Shown one piece after another: positions 1 to 6,073 of a stretch of 6,073 nt of DNA. The number at the start of each line of letters is the position of its first letter. Position 1 is the stretch's first letter. The position numbers and the translations under genes are program-made. The stretch spans positions 1 to 6,073 of the forward strand of contig JAEYVW010000094.1 in NCBI GenBank assembly GCA_023429365.1. The letters are read 5' to 3'. Source of the DNA: Bacteroidota bacterium (GTDB lineage Bacteria > Bacteroidota > Bacteroidia > Chitinophagales > Chitinophagaceae). A model generated the notes under the pieces. That model was not told the origin of the DNA. It made no database searches and worked only from the letters and a program-made list of their open reading frames with translations.

Positions 1-899
1 CTGGTAAGAAACTGGGCTTTTCTCTCAAATAAACCCCTGAAACCATAGGCGCCGAGTACCTGTAGCAGCCTGATCAGCACGTAACCATTGTATTGGCTTT
101 GAAAAATATTCCTGTTCACACTTTGACCTATCGTGTTTTCAAACGCGTCGATATAATCTTCCAGCAGGTTGTATTTCCATTCATCTGGCAGGTTTGCGCG
201 TGCCTGCCAGATCATACTGGCCACATCATATTGCGGCGCGCCCTTCATGCCTCCCTGGTAATCGATAAAATGGACACTGCCATCATCTTTAACCATGATA
301 TTGCGACTTTGGAAATCGCGGAACATAAAATATTTGTACTCCGTATGCGTGAGATAGTTACTCAGGGCTTCAAAATCGTCGATCAGTTTTTGCTTGTCGT
401 AGGGCTTGCGTAAAGCATCGAGAAAATAATATTTAAAATACAGCAGGTCGGCCATGATCGCCTGTTTGCCGAATTCTTTATTCGTAAGACACTGATCGTA
501 GTCCAGGCCTTCATCGCCTTTCACCTGTAGGCGTGCCAGTTCCTGTAGGCTTTTTTTGAATAGGTCATATACCTCAGGAACAAACCCACCCGATTCCAGT
601 TTATTTAATAAGGAAACATTTCCAAAATCTTCCTGTAGGTAAAATGCTTTATCGTCGCTGATAGCCAGGATCTGGGGAGTCGCGAGGCCTTTTTTTCCAA
701 AATGACCGGAGAAATAGAAGAAAGTATCGTTTTCCTTAATATTAGCGCCATAGGTTCCGATCACGGACTGGCCATCCTTATCATAGAGGCGAAAATAGCG
801 CCGCTCGCTGCCCGACTGGGGCAATACATCGAGGGAGGCGGGTTCTATGCCTTTCCATTTTAGATACAGGTTCCGGATGGCTTCTGTAAGATTTTGCAT
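1..899 (-). CDS. APH/AmgK-like phosphotransferase, C-terminus beyond window
   Basis: Reading the minus strand from an ATG at 899-897 gives 299 uninterrupted codons that run off the left edge, so the gene is 3'-truncated by the window. The protein begins MQNLTEAIRNLYLKW and belongs to the aminoglycoside phosphotransferase/choline kinase fold, nearest to the COG3178 group that includes the AmgK sugar kinases. Visible motifs are an N-lobe SGSERRYFRL (about 29-38), YLQEDFG (about 87-93), the catalytic loop FRDFQSRN with Asp195 and Asn200, and the metal-binding FIDYQGG with Asp213, followed by QYDVAS. The likely role is ATP-dependent phosphorylation of a small molecule, possibly an amino sugar in cell-wall recycling; the substrate is not shown by the sequence. 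From memory of the family, Bacteroidota members with this loop often carry a RapZ C-terminal-like domain after about residue 330, which would lie outside the window. The in-frame region upstream of the ATG stays open only to a stop at 948-950 and offers just rare GTG/TTG starts. Confidence 0.85.
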   Translation of the reverse strand, partial: MQNLTEAIRNLYLKWKGIEPASLDVLPQSGSERRYFRLYDKDGQSVIGTYGANIKENDTFFYFSGHFGKKGLATPQILAISDDKAFYLQEDFGNVSLLNKLESGGFVPEVYDLFKKSLQELARLQVKGDEGLDYDQCLTNKEFGKQAIMADLLYFKYYFLDALRKPYDKQKLIDDFEALSNYLTHTEYKYFMFRDFQSRNIMVKDDGSVHFIDYQGGMKGAPQYDVASMIWQARANLPDEWKYNLLEDYIDAFENTIGQSVNRNIFQSQYNGYVLIRLLQVLGAYGFRGLFERKAQFLT

Positions 900-904
900 G
901 GGTT

Positions 905-936
905 CAAATGTAGGGAAATGATGCTCGCTGAGCAAT
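905..936 (-). promoter_or_regulatory. Candidate Bacteroidota-type promoter for the phosphotransferase gene
   Basis: On the minus strand, TACATTTG (912-905) matches the Bacteroidota -7 consensus TAnnTTTG exactly. An ATTG (936-933) stands 20 bp upstream and fits the -33 TTTG element in three of four bases. Only five bases separate the -7 box from the ATG at 899, so a transcript starting at the usual distance would have almost no 5' leader. Short motifs of this kind can occur by chance; the position directly ahead of a divergent gene supports it. Confidence 0.45.
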
Positions 937-962
937 ACTAACACCCATTAGCTTTTTACGAC

Positions 963-970
963 TAAATTTG
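963..970 (+). promoter_or_regulatory. Candidate -7 promoter box for icmF
   Basis: TAAATTTG matches the Bacteroidota -7 consensus TAnnTTTG and lies 23 bases ahead of the icmF ATG, in the divergent intergenic region. No good TTTG-like -33 element is seen at the expected spacing, which weakens the call. A start point a few bases downstream would give a leader of roughly 20 nt, filled almost completely by the palindrome at 980-992. Confidence 0.45.
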
Positions 971-979
971 CATCGTTTT

Positions 980-992
980 AATGCCTGGCATT
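980..992. promoter_or_regulatory. 13-bp palindrome abutting the icmF start codon
   Basis: AATGCC-T-GGCATT is a perfect inverted repeat with 6-bp arms around one central base. It ends one base before the icmF ATG and begins 9 bp after the candidate -7 box. The position suits an operator bound by a dimeric regulator, or a small structure at the ribosome entry site; with a single-base centre it is more plausible as a protein-binding site than as a stable RNA hairpin. A chance palindrome cannot be excluded. No cobalamin riboswitch fits in this short leader. Confidence 0.3.
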
Positions 993-993
993 T

Positions 994-3900
994 ATGAGCT
1001 ATACTCCTAAAGTTCGTATCGTAACCGCAGCCTCCTTATTTGATGGGCACGATGCAGCAATAAACATTATGCGTCGGATCTTGCAAAGCAAGGGGGCGGA
1101 AATCATCCACCTGGGACATAACCGCAGTGTAAAAGAAATTGTAGAGACGGCTATTGAAGAAGATGTGCAGGGGATAGCCATTACCAGTTACCAGGGTGGC
1201 CACGTGGAATTTTTTAAATACATGAAAGACCTGCTCGATGAAAATGGGTGTGGTCATATTAAAATATTCGGTGGTGGCGGCGGCACCATTCTTCCAAATG
1301 AGATAGAGGAATTGCATCAATATGGTATCACCCGAATATATAGTCCTGATGATGGAAGGAAATTGGGACTGGAAGGGATGATCGAGGAAGTGATCAGGGC
1401 TTGTGAAACCCCAGACCCGGCCCCGGCCCCGGCCCCGGCCCCCTCTAAATCTCCCCCAAAGGGGGAGACTTATAAAGAGTCTGCGGATTTGAAGGGGCGT
1501 TACGTGTTGGGGGAATGGAAAGATGTAAAAAAAATAGCGCGGGCAATATCGCTCGCTGAAAATAGTCTGCCATATGAGCAATCAGGGTCTAAAGCCCCCT
1601 CCTCAGGAGGGGGCTTGGGGGAGTCTTCCCCCATCCTCGGCATCACGGGTACAGGCGGAGCCGGAAAATCTTCCGTAACCGATGAGATTGTGCGGCGCTT
1701 CCTTGTCAACTTTCCCGATAAAACCATCGCCGTGATTTCGGTTGACCCCTCCAAGAAAAAAACCGGAGGCGCGTTGCTGGGTGACCGGATCAGGATGAAA
1801 GCCATCAACCATCCCAGGGCGTATATGCGCAGCCTGGCAACAAGGGATGATAATACGGCGCTCAGTAATTATGTTCAGGATGCACTCGATATCTGTAGGG
1901 AAGCCCGTTTCGATTTTATTATTCTCGAATCGGCGGGGGTGGGGCAAAGCGATACAGCCATTCTTGACTATTGTAATGTGAGCATGTATGTGATGACACC
2001 TGAGTACGGCGCAGCATCACAACTGGAAAAGATCAATATGCTCGACTATGCCGACATGGTATGCCTGAACAAATTTGATAAATCCGGCGCCCTGGATGCC
2101 CTGGCTGATGTGAAAAAGCAATACAAAAGGAATCACCAGTTGTGGACCGCAAAGGATGATGACCTGCCGATCATTGGCACTATGGCAAGTAAATTCAATG
2201 ATGATGGTGTCAACCGCCTTTTCGAGTTATTGCTGAAAAAAATTAATGAAAAAACGGGTGTCTATTTTGGCGAATATCATTTTCCTGCCACGGCAAAAGT
2301 ATCGCAGGCGATTATACCCTCTAACCGTTCGCGCTACCTGAGCGAGATCAGCGAGAACAATCGAAATTATGATCAGTTGGTGAAGGAGCAATCGGCGATC
2401 GCTACAAAACTTTACCAGTTACAGGGAGCCCTCGATATTTTGAAACAGGTGAATTTACATGATAACGGAAATGAGATTGCCACAACTTTGCAGCAGCAGA
2501 TAAATTTTTACCAGGACCAGCTCACTCCTGTAAGCAGGAAACTGATCAGCAACTGGAGTGAAAAACAAAAGGAATACCAGAAGGACTTTTACGAATACAC
2601 AGTTCGTGATAAGGTGATCAAACAACCCATGACCAGTCAAAGCCTGAGCGGTACAAAAATTCGCAAGGTGGTTCTACCCAGGTATAAAGATTGGGGTGAT
2701 ATCCTTCGCTGGCAGGCGGAGGAGAATGTGCCCGGTCATTTTCCTTTTACTGCGGGAGTATTCCCCCTGAAAAGAGAAGGTGAGGACCCCACCAGGATGT
2801 TTGCCGGCGAGGGTGGACCCGAAAGAACCAACCGCCGTTTTCACTATGTGTCGATGGATCAGCCGGCCAGGCGACTTTCTACTGCTTTCGACAGTGTGAC
2901 ACTTTATGGTGAGGATCCTGATCATCGTCCCGATATATACGGTAAGGTAGGAAATAGCGGTGTTAGCATTGCAACGGTTGATGATGCTAAAAAATTATAC
3001 AGCGGTTTTGATCTTTGCGATCCTAAAACTTCGGTGAGTATGACCATCAACGGTCCGGCACCCATCATTCTTGCTTTTTTTCTGAACGCCGCGATTGATC
3101 AGCAATGCGAAAAGAAAATACAGGAGTTGGGCTTACAGGATAAGCTTGAAAAACTGATCAGCGAAAAATATCAGAACCTGCCACGACCAGTATATCACAA
3201 TACCTCTTTTCCCGGCGAACTTCCCAAGGGAAATAGTGGTCTGGGTCTTGCCCTGCTCGGCTTGAGCGGCGATGAGGTCTTGCCAAAAGACGTTTATGAA
3301 GAATGCAAACAGGCTGCGTTGCAACAGGTGCGAGGCACCGTGCAGGCTGATATTCTAAAAGAAGACCAGGCACAAAATACCTGCATATTCTCAACAGAGT
3401 TTGCCTTAAAACTGATGGGTGATGTCCAGGAGTTTTTTATCGATAATAAAGTAAGAAACTTCTATAGCGTCAGCATCAGCGGTTATCATATTGCTGAAGC
3501 CGGCGCCAACCCGATCACCCAGCTTGCATTTACACTGGCCAATGGGTTTACCTATGTTGAATACTATTTGAGCCGGGGAATGAATATTGATGAGTTTGCG
3601 CCTAACCTGTCATTCTTTTTCAGCAATGGCATGGATCCCGAATACAGTGTGATTGGAAGGGTGGCACGGCGAATCTGGGCCAAGGCAATGAAGTATAAAT
3701 ACAAGGCCAATAAGCGTAGCCAGATGTTGAAGTACCATATTCAAACCTCTGGACGAAGCCTGCACGCGCAGGAGATCGATTTTAATGATATCAGGACTAC
3801 GCTCCAGGCATTGTATGCGATTTACGATAACTGCAATTCACTTCACACAAATGCCTATGACGAAGCGATTACAACACCAACCGAAGAAAGCGTTCGTCGC

Positions 3901-4431
3901 GCTATGGCTATCCAACTGATCATCAACCGCGAACTGGGCACCGCCAAAAACGAAAATCCCAACCAGGGCTCATTCCTGGTAGAGGAGTTGACCGACCTGG
4001 TGGAAGAAGCTGTTTTGCAGGAATTCGATCGCCTGACGGAGCGTGGTGGTGTACTGGGAGCCATGGAAAGAATGTACCAGCGCAACAAGATACAGGAGGA
4101 AAGTCTTTATTACGAACACATGAAACACACCGGCGAACTGCCTTTGATCGGTGTGAATACTTTCCTGAATAAAACGGGTAGTCCTACGATCATTCCCGGT
4201 GAAGTGATCAGGAGCACCACGGAAGAAAAAGAGCAGCAGATCAAAAGCCTGCATGGATTTTGGAAAAGAAATGAGGATAGATCCGGGGAAGCCCTTAAGC
4301 AGTTAAAAGAAGTCGCTATCAACAATGGCAATCTTTTTGCACAGCTAATGGAGACCGTTAAGTTTTGTTCGCTGGGACAGGTCACGCATGCCCTGTACGA
4401 AGTAGGCGGGCAGTACCGGCGGAATATGTAG
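994..4431 (+). CDS. icmF: Fused isobutyryl-CoA mutase IcmF
   Basis: This is a 1145-residue adenosylcobalamin-dependent mutase that interconverts isobutyryl-CoA and n-butyryl-CoA in the cytoplasm, with its own G-protein chaperone fused in. Domain order is diagnostic of IcmF. The B12-binding Rossmann domain is about 5-137, with FDGHDAAIN at 16-24, His19 as the lower axial cobalt ligand, and a glycine-rich loop at 93-97. The MeaB/ArgK-like GTPase is about 212-425, with Walker A GTGGAGKS ending at Ser226, DPSKKKTGG from 251, GDRIRM 263-268, ESAGVGQSD 312-320 and base-recognition NKFD 359-362. A helical linker spans about 440-555. The TIM-barrel mutase follows from about 560, with [13 protein letters not shown] 603-615 and [10 protein letters not shown] 829-838 (His832). 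Phe590 in GVFP and Gln794 in AQNT replace the Tyr and Arg that hold methylmalonyl-CoA, favouring isobutyryl-type substrates. The linkers at 140-160 and 197-213 are unusual, being encoded by palindromic repeats. The ATG at 994 puts the B12 domain at its normal N-terminal position; the upstream ATG at 981 is out of frame. Confidence 0.96.
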   Translation: MSYTPKVRIVTAASLFDGHDAAINIMRRILQSKGAEIIHLGHNRSVKEIVETAIEEDVQGIAITSYQGGHVEFFKYMKDLLDENGCGHIKIFGGGGGTILPNEIEELHQYGITRIYSPDDGRKLGLEGMIEEVIRACETPDPAPAPAPAPSKSPPKGETYKESADLKGRYVLGEWKDVKKIARAISLAENSLPYEQSGSKAPSSGGGLGESSPILGITGTGGAGKSSVTDEIVRRFLVNFPDKTIAVISVDPSKKKTGGALLGDRIRMKAINHPRAYMRSLATRDDNTALSNYVQDALDICREARFDFIILESAGVGQSDTAILDYCNVSMYVMTPEYGAASQLEKINMLDYADMVCLNKFDKSGALDALADVKKQYKRNHQLWTAKDDDLPIIGTMASKFNDDGVNRLFELLLKKINEKTGVYFGEYHFPATAKVSQAIIPSNRSRYLSEISENNRNYDQLVKEQSAIATKLYQLQGALDILKQVNLHDNGNEIATTLQQQINFYQDQLTPVSRKLISNWSEKQKEYQKDFYEYTVRDKVIKQPMTSQSLSGTKIRKVVLPRYKDWGDILRWQAEENVPGHFPFTAGVFPLKREGEDPTRMFAGEGGPERTNRRFHYVSMDQPARRLSTAFDSVTLYGEDPDHRPDIYGKVGNSGVSIATVDDAKKLYSGFDLCDPKTSVSMTINGPAPIILAFFLNAAIDQQCEKKIQELGLQDKLEKLISEKYQNLPRPVYHNTSFPGELPKGNSGLGLALLGLSGDEVLPKDVYEECKQAALQQVRGTVQADILKEDQAQNTCIFSTEFALKLMGDVQEFFIDNKVRNFYSVSISGYHIAEAGANPITQLAFTLANGFTYVEYYLSRGMNIDEFAPNLSFFFSNGMDPEYSVIGRVARRIWAKAMKYKYKANKRSQMLKYHIQTSGRSLHAQEIDFNDIRTTLQALYAIYDNCNSLHTNAYDEAITTPTEESVRRAMAIQLIINRELGTAKNENPNQGSFLVEELTDLVEEAVLQEFDRLTERGGVLGAMERMYQRNKIQEESLYYEHMKHTGELPLIGVNTFLNKTGSPTIIPGEVIRSTTEEKEQQIKSLHGFWKRNEDRSGEALKQLKEVAINNGNLFAQLMETVKFCSLGQVTHALYEVGGQYRRNM
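1416..1443. repeat. CCCCGG hexanucleotide tandem repeat within icmF
   Basis: About four and a half copies of a C4G2 unit run in tandem. In the icmF frame they encode alternating Pro-Ala (residues 142-150), just after the B12-binding domain. Because the unit is six bases long, gain or loss of a copy would lengthen or shorten the linker by two residues without breaking the reading frame. The surrounding gene has a much more mixed base composition. The tract runs directly into the first palindromic element. Confidence 0.9.
1444..1471. repeat. GC-rich palindromic element 1, read in frame inside icmF
   Basis: The core is a perfect inverted repeat, TCTCCCCC (1450-1457), AAA, GGGGGAGA (1461-1468), preceded by TCTAAA and followed by CTT. 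It encodes residues 151-159 (S-K-S-P-P-K-G-E-T) in the linker between the B12 domain and the next helix. It shares its TCTAAA start and a GGGGGAGnCTT end with the element at 1588-1632, so the two look like members of one repeat family. C5-AAA-G5 elements of this style are familiar as dispersed intergenic repeats in Bacteroidota genomes; that statement is from memory and is not tested here. Confidence 0.75.
1588..1632. repeat. GC-rich palindromic element 2, read in frame inside icmF
   Basis: Two hairpins lie back to back. The first has perfect 12-bp arms, AAGCCCCCTCCT (1592-1603) and AGGAGGGGGCTT (1605-1616), around a single C. The second is GGGGGA (1617-1622), GTCT, TCCCCC (1627-1632). The element starts TCTAAA like element 1 and includes GGGGGAGTCTT (1617-1627), one base different from GGGGGAGACTT there. 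It encodes the Gly/Ser/Pro-rich residues from about 199 to 213, which lead straight into the first strand of the GTPase domain (ILGITGTGG). A perfect 12-bp-arm palindrome in coding DNA is unlikely by chance. Confidence 0.8.
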
Positions 4432-4433
4432 CC

Positions 4434-5141
4434 ATGTATCTCTTACAAACAAATGGATTCAGCTGGAAGGAATTGCTGCTCGGCAGCGAAGAGTGGAATT
4501 TCTTGCCCGAAGTTTTTATCCGCTCGATCATCATGTTCACGGTCATCCTTGTCAGCCTTAGCATTTTGGGCAAACGAGGGGTAAAACAACTTTCCGTATT
4601 CGAACTCGTCGTTATTATCGGTCTTGGCTCCGCGGCAGGTGATCCCATGTTTTACAAGGACGTAGGCCTGTTGCCAGTATTTATCGTGTTCCTGATCGTG
4701 ATCGGTCTTTATACCTGGGTCACTCACTGGGTGGGCAAGAGTAAAAAAATTGAAAGGCTGGTGGAAGGAAGATCCATTTGCCTGGTAGAACATGGAAAGT
4801 TTGCGGTCGATAATTTTCGCAAGGAAGCGCTTGGGCAGGATGAGTTTTTTTCCGAATTGAGATTAAAGGGCGTTTCGCATCTCGGACAAGTGGAGACAGC
4901 CATCATGGAGACAAACGGCGGTATCAGCGTATTTTTTTATCCCGACAATAAAGTGAAACATGGTCTTCCTATCATGCCTAATTCGCTGGAGAAGCAGGTC
5001 AGGAAAATAAGCCATGAAGGATACTATGCCTGTGTTTTTTGCGGGCACACCGAAAAGCTTGAACCTGCACACAATCATGACTGCAATGTATGCAAGCGGG
5101 ACAAATGGGTGGAAGCAAAAAACGATAAACGTGTTACGTGA
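4434..5141 (+). CDS. DUF421 (YetF-type) membrane protein with C-terminal CxxC pair
   Basis: This 235-residue protein starts at the ATG two bases after the icmF stop codon, which suggests co-transcription and translational coupling; an in-frame TTG at 4365 inside icmF is a poorer start. Hydrophobic segments lie at about 27-46, 54-68 and 78-100, with the family-typical LGKRGVKQLSVFELVVIIGLGSA spread over 45-67 at the end of the first segment and into the second. A soluble alpha/beta domain follows at about 105-180 (RSICLVEHGKF at 113-123; ISVFFYPDNK at 164-173), typical of DUF421/YetF proteins. The C-terminal tail holds Cys200-x2-Cys203 and Cys217-x2-Cys220 with His205, His213 and His215 between or near them, which looks like a zinc ribbon. 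The molecular function of DUF421 is not established; related proteins in spore formers have been tied to spore or envelope functions. Membership is secure; any role alongside IcmF is a guess. Confidence 0.9.
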   Translation: MYLLQTNGFSWKELLLGSEEWNFLPEVFIRSIIMFTVILVSLSILGKRGVKQLSVFELVVIIGLGSAAGDPMFYKDVGLLPVFIVFLIVIGLYTWVTHWVGKSKKIERLVEGRSICLVEHGKFAVDNFRKEALGQDEFFSELRLKGVSHLGQVETAIMETNGGISVFFYPDNKVKHGLPIMPNSLEKQVRKISHEGYYACVFCGHTEKLEPAHNHDCNVCKRDKWVEAKNDKRVT

Positions 5142-5166
5142 TAGTCTCCCTTATAAAAAATAGAAA

Positions 5167-6021
5167 TTAATATCGTGTAGCAGGACAACCTACTTTCTTT
5201 GATCTCTTACCACCAGGCAAGCCGGCTATTTGTTTGTATTTATCAAAGAAGTATCTCAGGGTGTATGTTACGGCGATAAAATAATAGCCATCCTTATTTT
5301 TTGGATTCCCTCTTAATTTGTCGGGCGTAGGATAGGGTCCAGCGCCTACTTCATCACCTCGGTAAGCCAGGTCCACAGCAGTTTGTCCACGCGCTGCCTG
5401 TAATGCTGCAGCGTCGACATAATAGCCACTCACATCATCGAGATGGTCGGTAAATAATTTTCGGTAGCCGAGCTCAAGCCCGAGGCGCATATCTTCATTG
5501 AGAGAATATTCCGCGCCAATGCCAAAAGGGAGATTGAATTGCCAAAGCTTATATTCCTTTACACCAGCTATAAATCCCTGGCCTTCGGTGCTGAGCGGTT
5601 TTAACTCTGTTTTTGCGCCATTTTCATCTTTGGTATATGGCTTAAAATGAAACAACCCGATCCCTGCAAATACATAAGGCGTCCACCATTTTTCATTTAA
5701 GCTGAAAAAGCTATACTGGCCGGTAAGTTCCCAATCAAATATTTTGGTTTGAAAATTTAGATTCCGTTGCCGCATTTCCGGGCTACCTTTTTTATCATCA
5801 GCCTTCAGGCCGCTAAAACTGAGATAACTACGTGCCATGATATGTTCGGTAAGATCATATCGTGCACCGATTGAAAGAAAAAGTTTGGATTGTGATAATG
5901 AAACCGATTTTGATTTCAAATCGCCCTGGTAACTGGCTATTCCCACGCGGGTAGAGAAATGAAAATTTTGTCCGAGGGCAAAAACCGGTAAAAGTATGAT
6001 GGCGAATAGCAGTTTTTTCAT
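5167..6021 (-). CDS. DUF6089-like outer-membrane beta-barrel protein
   Basis: This 284-residue exported protein has a clear signal peptide: Lys2-Lys3, a hydrophobic stretch at 4-16, and a likely cleavage after Ala15-Leu16-Gly17 ahead of Gln18. The mature part shows alternating aromatic and polar strands of a small beta-barrel, for example LFLSIGARYDL (47-57), PYVFAGIGLFHFKP (115-128), LPFGIGAEYSL (164-174), LGLELGYRKLF (180-190) and YYFIAVTYTLRY (246-257). TDHLDDVSGYYVD (191-203) and LRGNPKNKDGYYF (236-248) resemble the signatures of the Bacteroidota DUF6089/outer-membrane barrel group. The tail (266-284) is basic and contains GCP, as in many such proteins that end in a Cys-Pro motif. The precise role is unknown; it is a structural or porin-like envelope protein. 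It converges on the DUF421 gene with a 25-bp gap in which I see no convincing hairpin terminator. The 52 bases upstream show no TAnnTTTG box, so its promoter may lie beyond the window. Confidence 0.85.
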   Translation of the reverse strand: MKKLLFAIILLPVFALGQNFHFSTRVGIASYQGDLKSKSVSLSQSKLFLSIGARYDLTEHIMARSYLSFSGLKADDKKGSPEMRQRNLNFQTKIFDWELTGQYSFFSLNEKWWTPYVFAGIGLFHFKPYTKDENGAKTELKPLSTEGQGFIAGVKEYKLWQFNLPFGIGAEYSLNEDMRLGLELGYRKLFTDHLDDVSGYYVDAAALQAARGQTAVDLAYRGDEVGAGPYPTPDKLRGNPKNKDGYYFIAVTYTLRYFFDKYKQIAGLPGGKRSKKVGCPATRY

Positions 6022-6073
6022 TGGTGATGGATTGACATCGCGTTAAAAACGTCTTTTGCGGCTTTTTATTTTC

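Noticed and set aside
93..413. Plus-strand open frame of 106 codons
   Set aside because: It lies wholly opposite the phosphotransferase coding frame, whose catalytic motifs are intact on the minus strand, and its translation resembles no family I recognise.
981..1010. Nine-codon upstream ORF (MPGIYELYS) overlapping the icmF start
   Set aside because: It is very short, has no visible ribosome-binding site, and its ATG is part of the palindrome; a regulatory uORF cannot be supported from one sequence.
1036..1581. Minus-strand open frame of 181 codons inside icmF
   Set aside because: It is antisense to the well-conserved IcmF B12 domain, and its Arg/Gly-rich stretch is just the reverse reading of the GC-rich repeats.
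1588..1632. Hairpin as an intrinsic transcription terminator inside icmF
   Set aside because: Neither hairpin is followed by a T tract on either strand, and the reading frame continues intact through it.
4365..4433. N-terminal extension of the DUF421 gene from a TTG start within icmF
   Set aside because: The extra residues (Arg/Ala-rich) do not look like DUF421 and overlap the icmF 3' end; the ATG at 4434 fits the family length.
5142..5166. Possible bidirectional terminator in the convergent gap
   Set aside because: The gap is A-rich on the plus strand, but I find no inverted repeat longer than about four bases in or beside it.

Overview
The window reads as ordinary chromosomal DNA from a member of the Bacteroidota, most likely a Chitinophagaceae-like aerobe. 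This assignment is an inference. It rests on TAnnTTTG-type -7 promoter boxes, on a DUF6089-like outer-membrane barrel, on a phosphotransferase of the Bacteroidota 'FRDFQSRN' type, and on start codons without clear Shine-Dalgarno sequences. There are four genes and no sign of a phage, transposase, tRNA, rRNA or CRISPR array.

Layout: positions 1-899 (minus) hold most of a small-molecule/sugar phosphotransferase (APH/AmgK-like) whose 3' end runs off the window. A 94-bp divergent intergenic region (900-993) carries one candidate promoter in each direction and a 13-bp palindrome touching the next start codon. Positions 994-4431 (plus) hold icmF, a fused adenosylcobalamin-dependent acyl-CoA mutase with B12-binding, GTPase-chaperone and mutase domains in one 1145-residue chain. 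Two bases later, 4434-5141 (plus) encodes a DUF421 (YetF-type) membrane protein with a C-terminal CxxC...CxxC motif. A 25-bp convergent gap separates it from 5167-6021 (minus), a secreted outer-membrane beta-barrel protein. The last 52 bases are its upstream region.

Function: IcmF interconverts isobutyryl-CoA and n-butyryl-CoA. The residues that mark this specificity against methylmalonyl-CoA mutase (Phe590 and Gln794 here) are visible. DUF421 is probably co-transcribed with icmF because of the 2-bp spacing, but a functional link is unproven. The other two genes are transcribed in the opposite direction and look unrelated.

The most unusual signal lies inside icmF. The two linkers on either side of the short helix between the B12 domain and the GTPase domain are encoded by two related GC-rich palindromic elements (1444-1471 and 1588-1632). 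Both begin TCTAAA and both contain GGGGGAGnCTT. They are read in frame as protein, and the first is preceded by a CCCCGG hexanucleotide tandem repeat encoding Pro-Ala repeats. This looks like a dispersed intergenic-type repeat that has been accommodated within a coding region.
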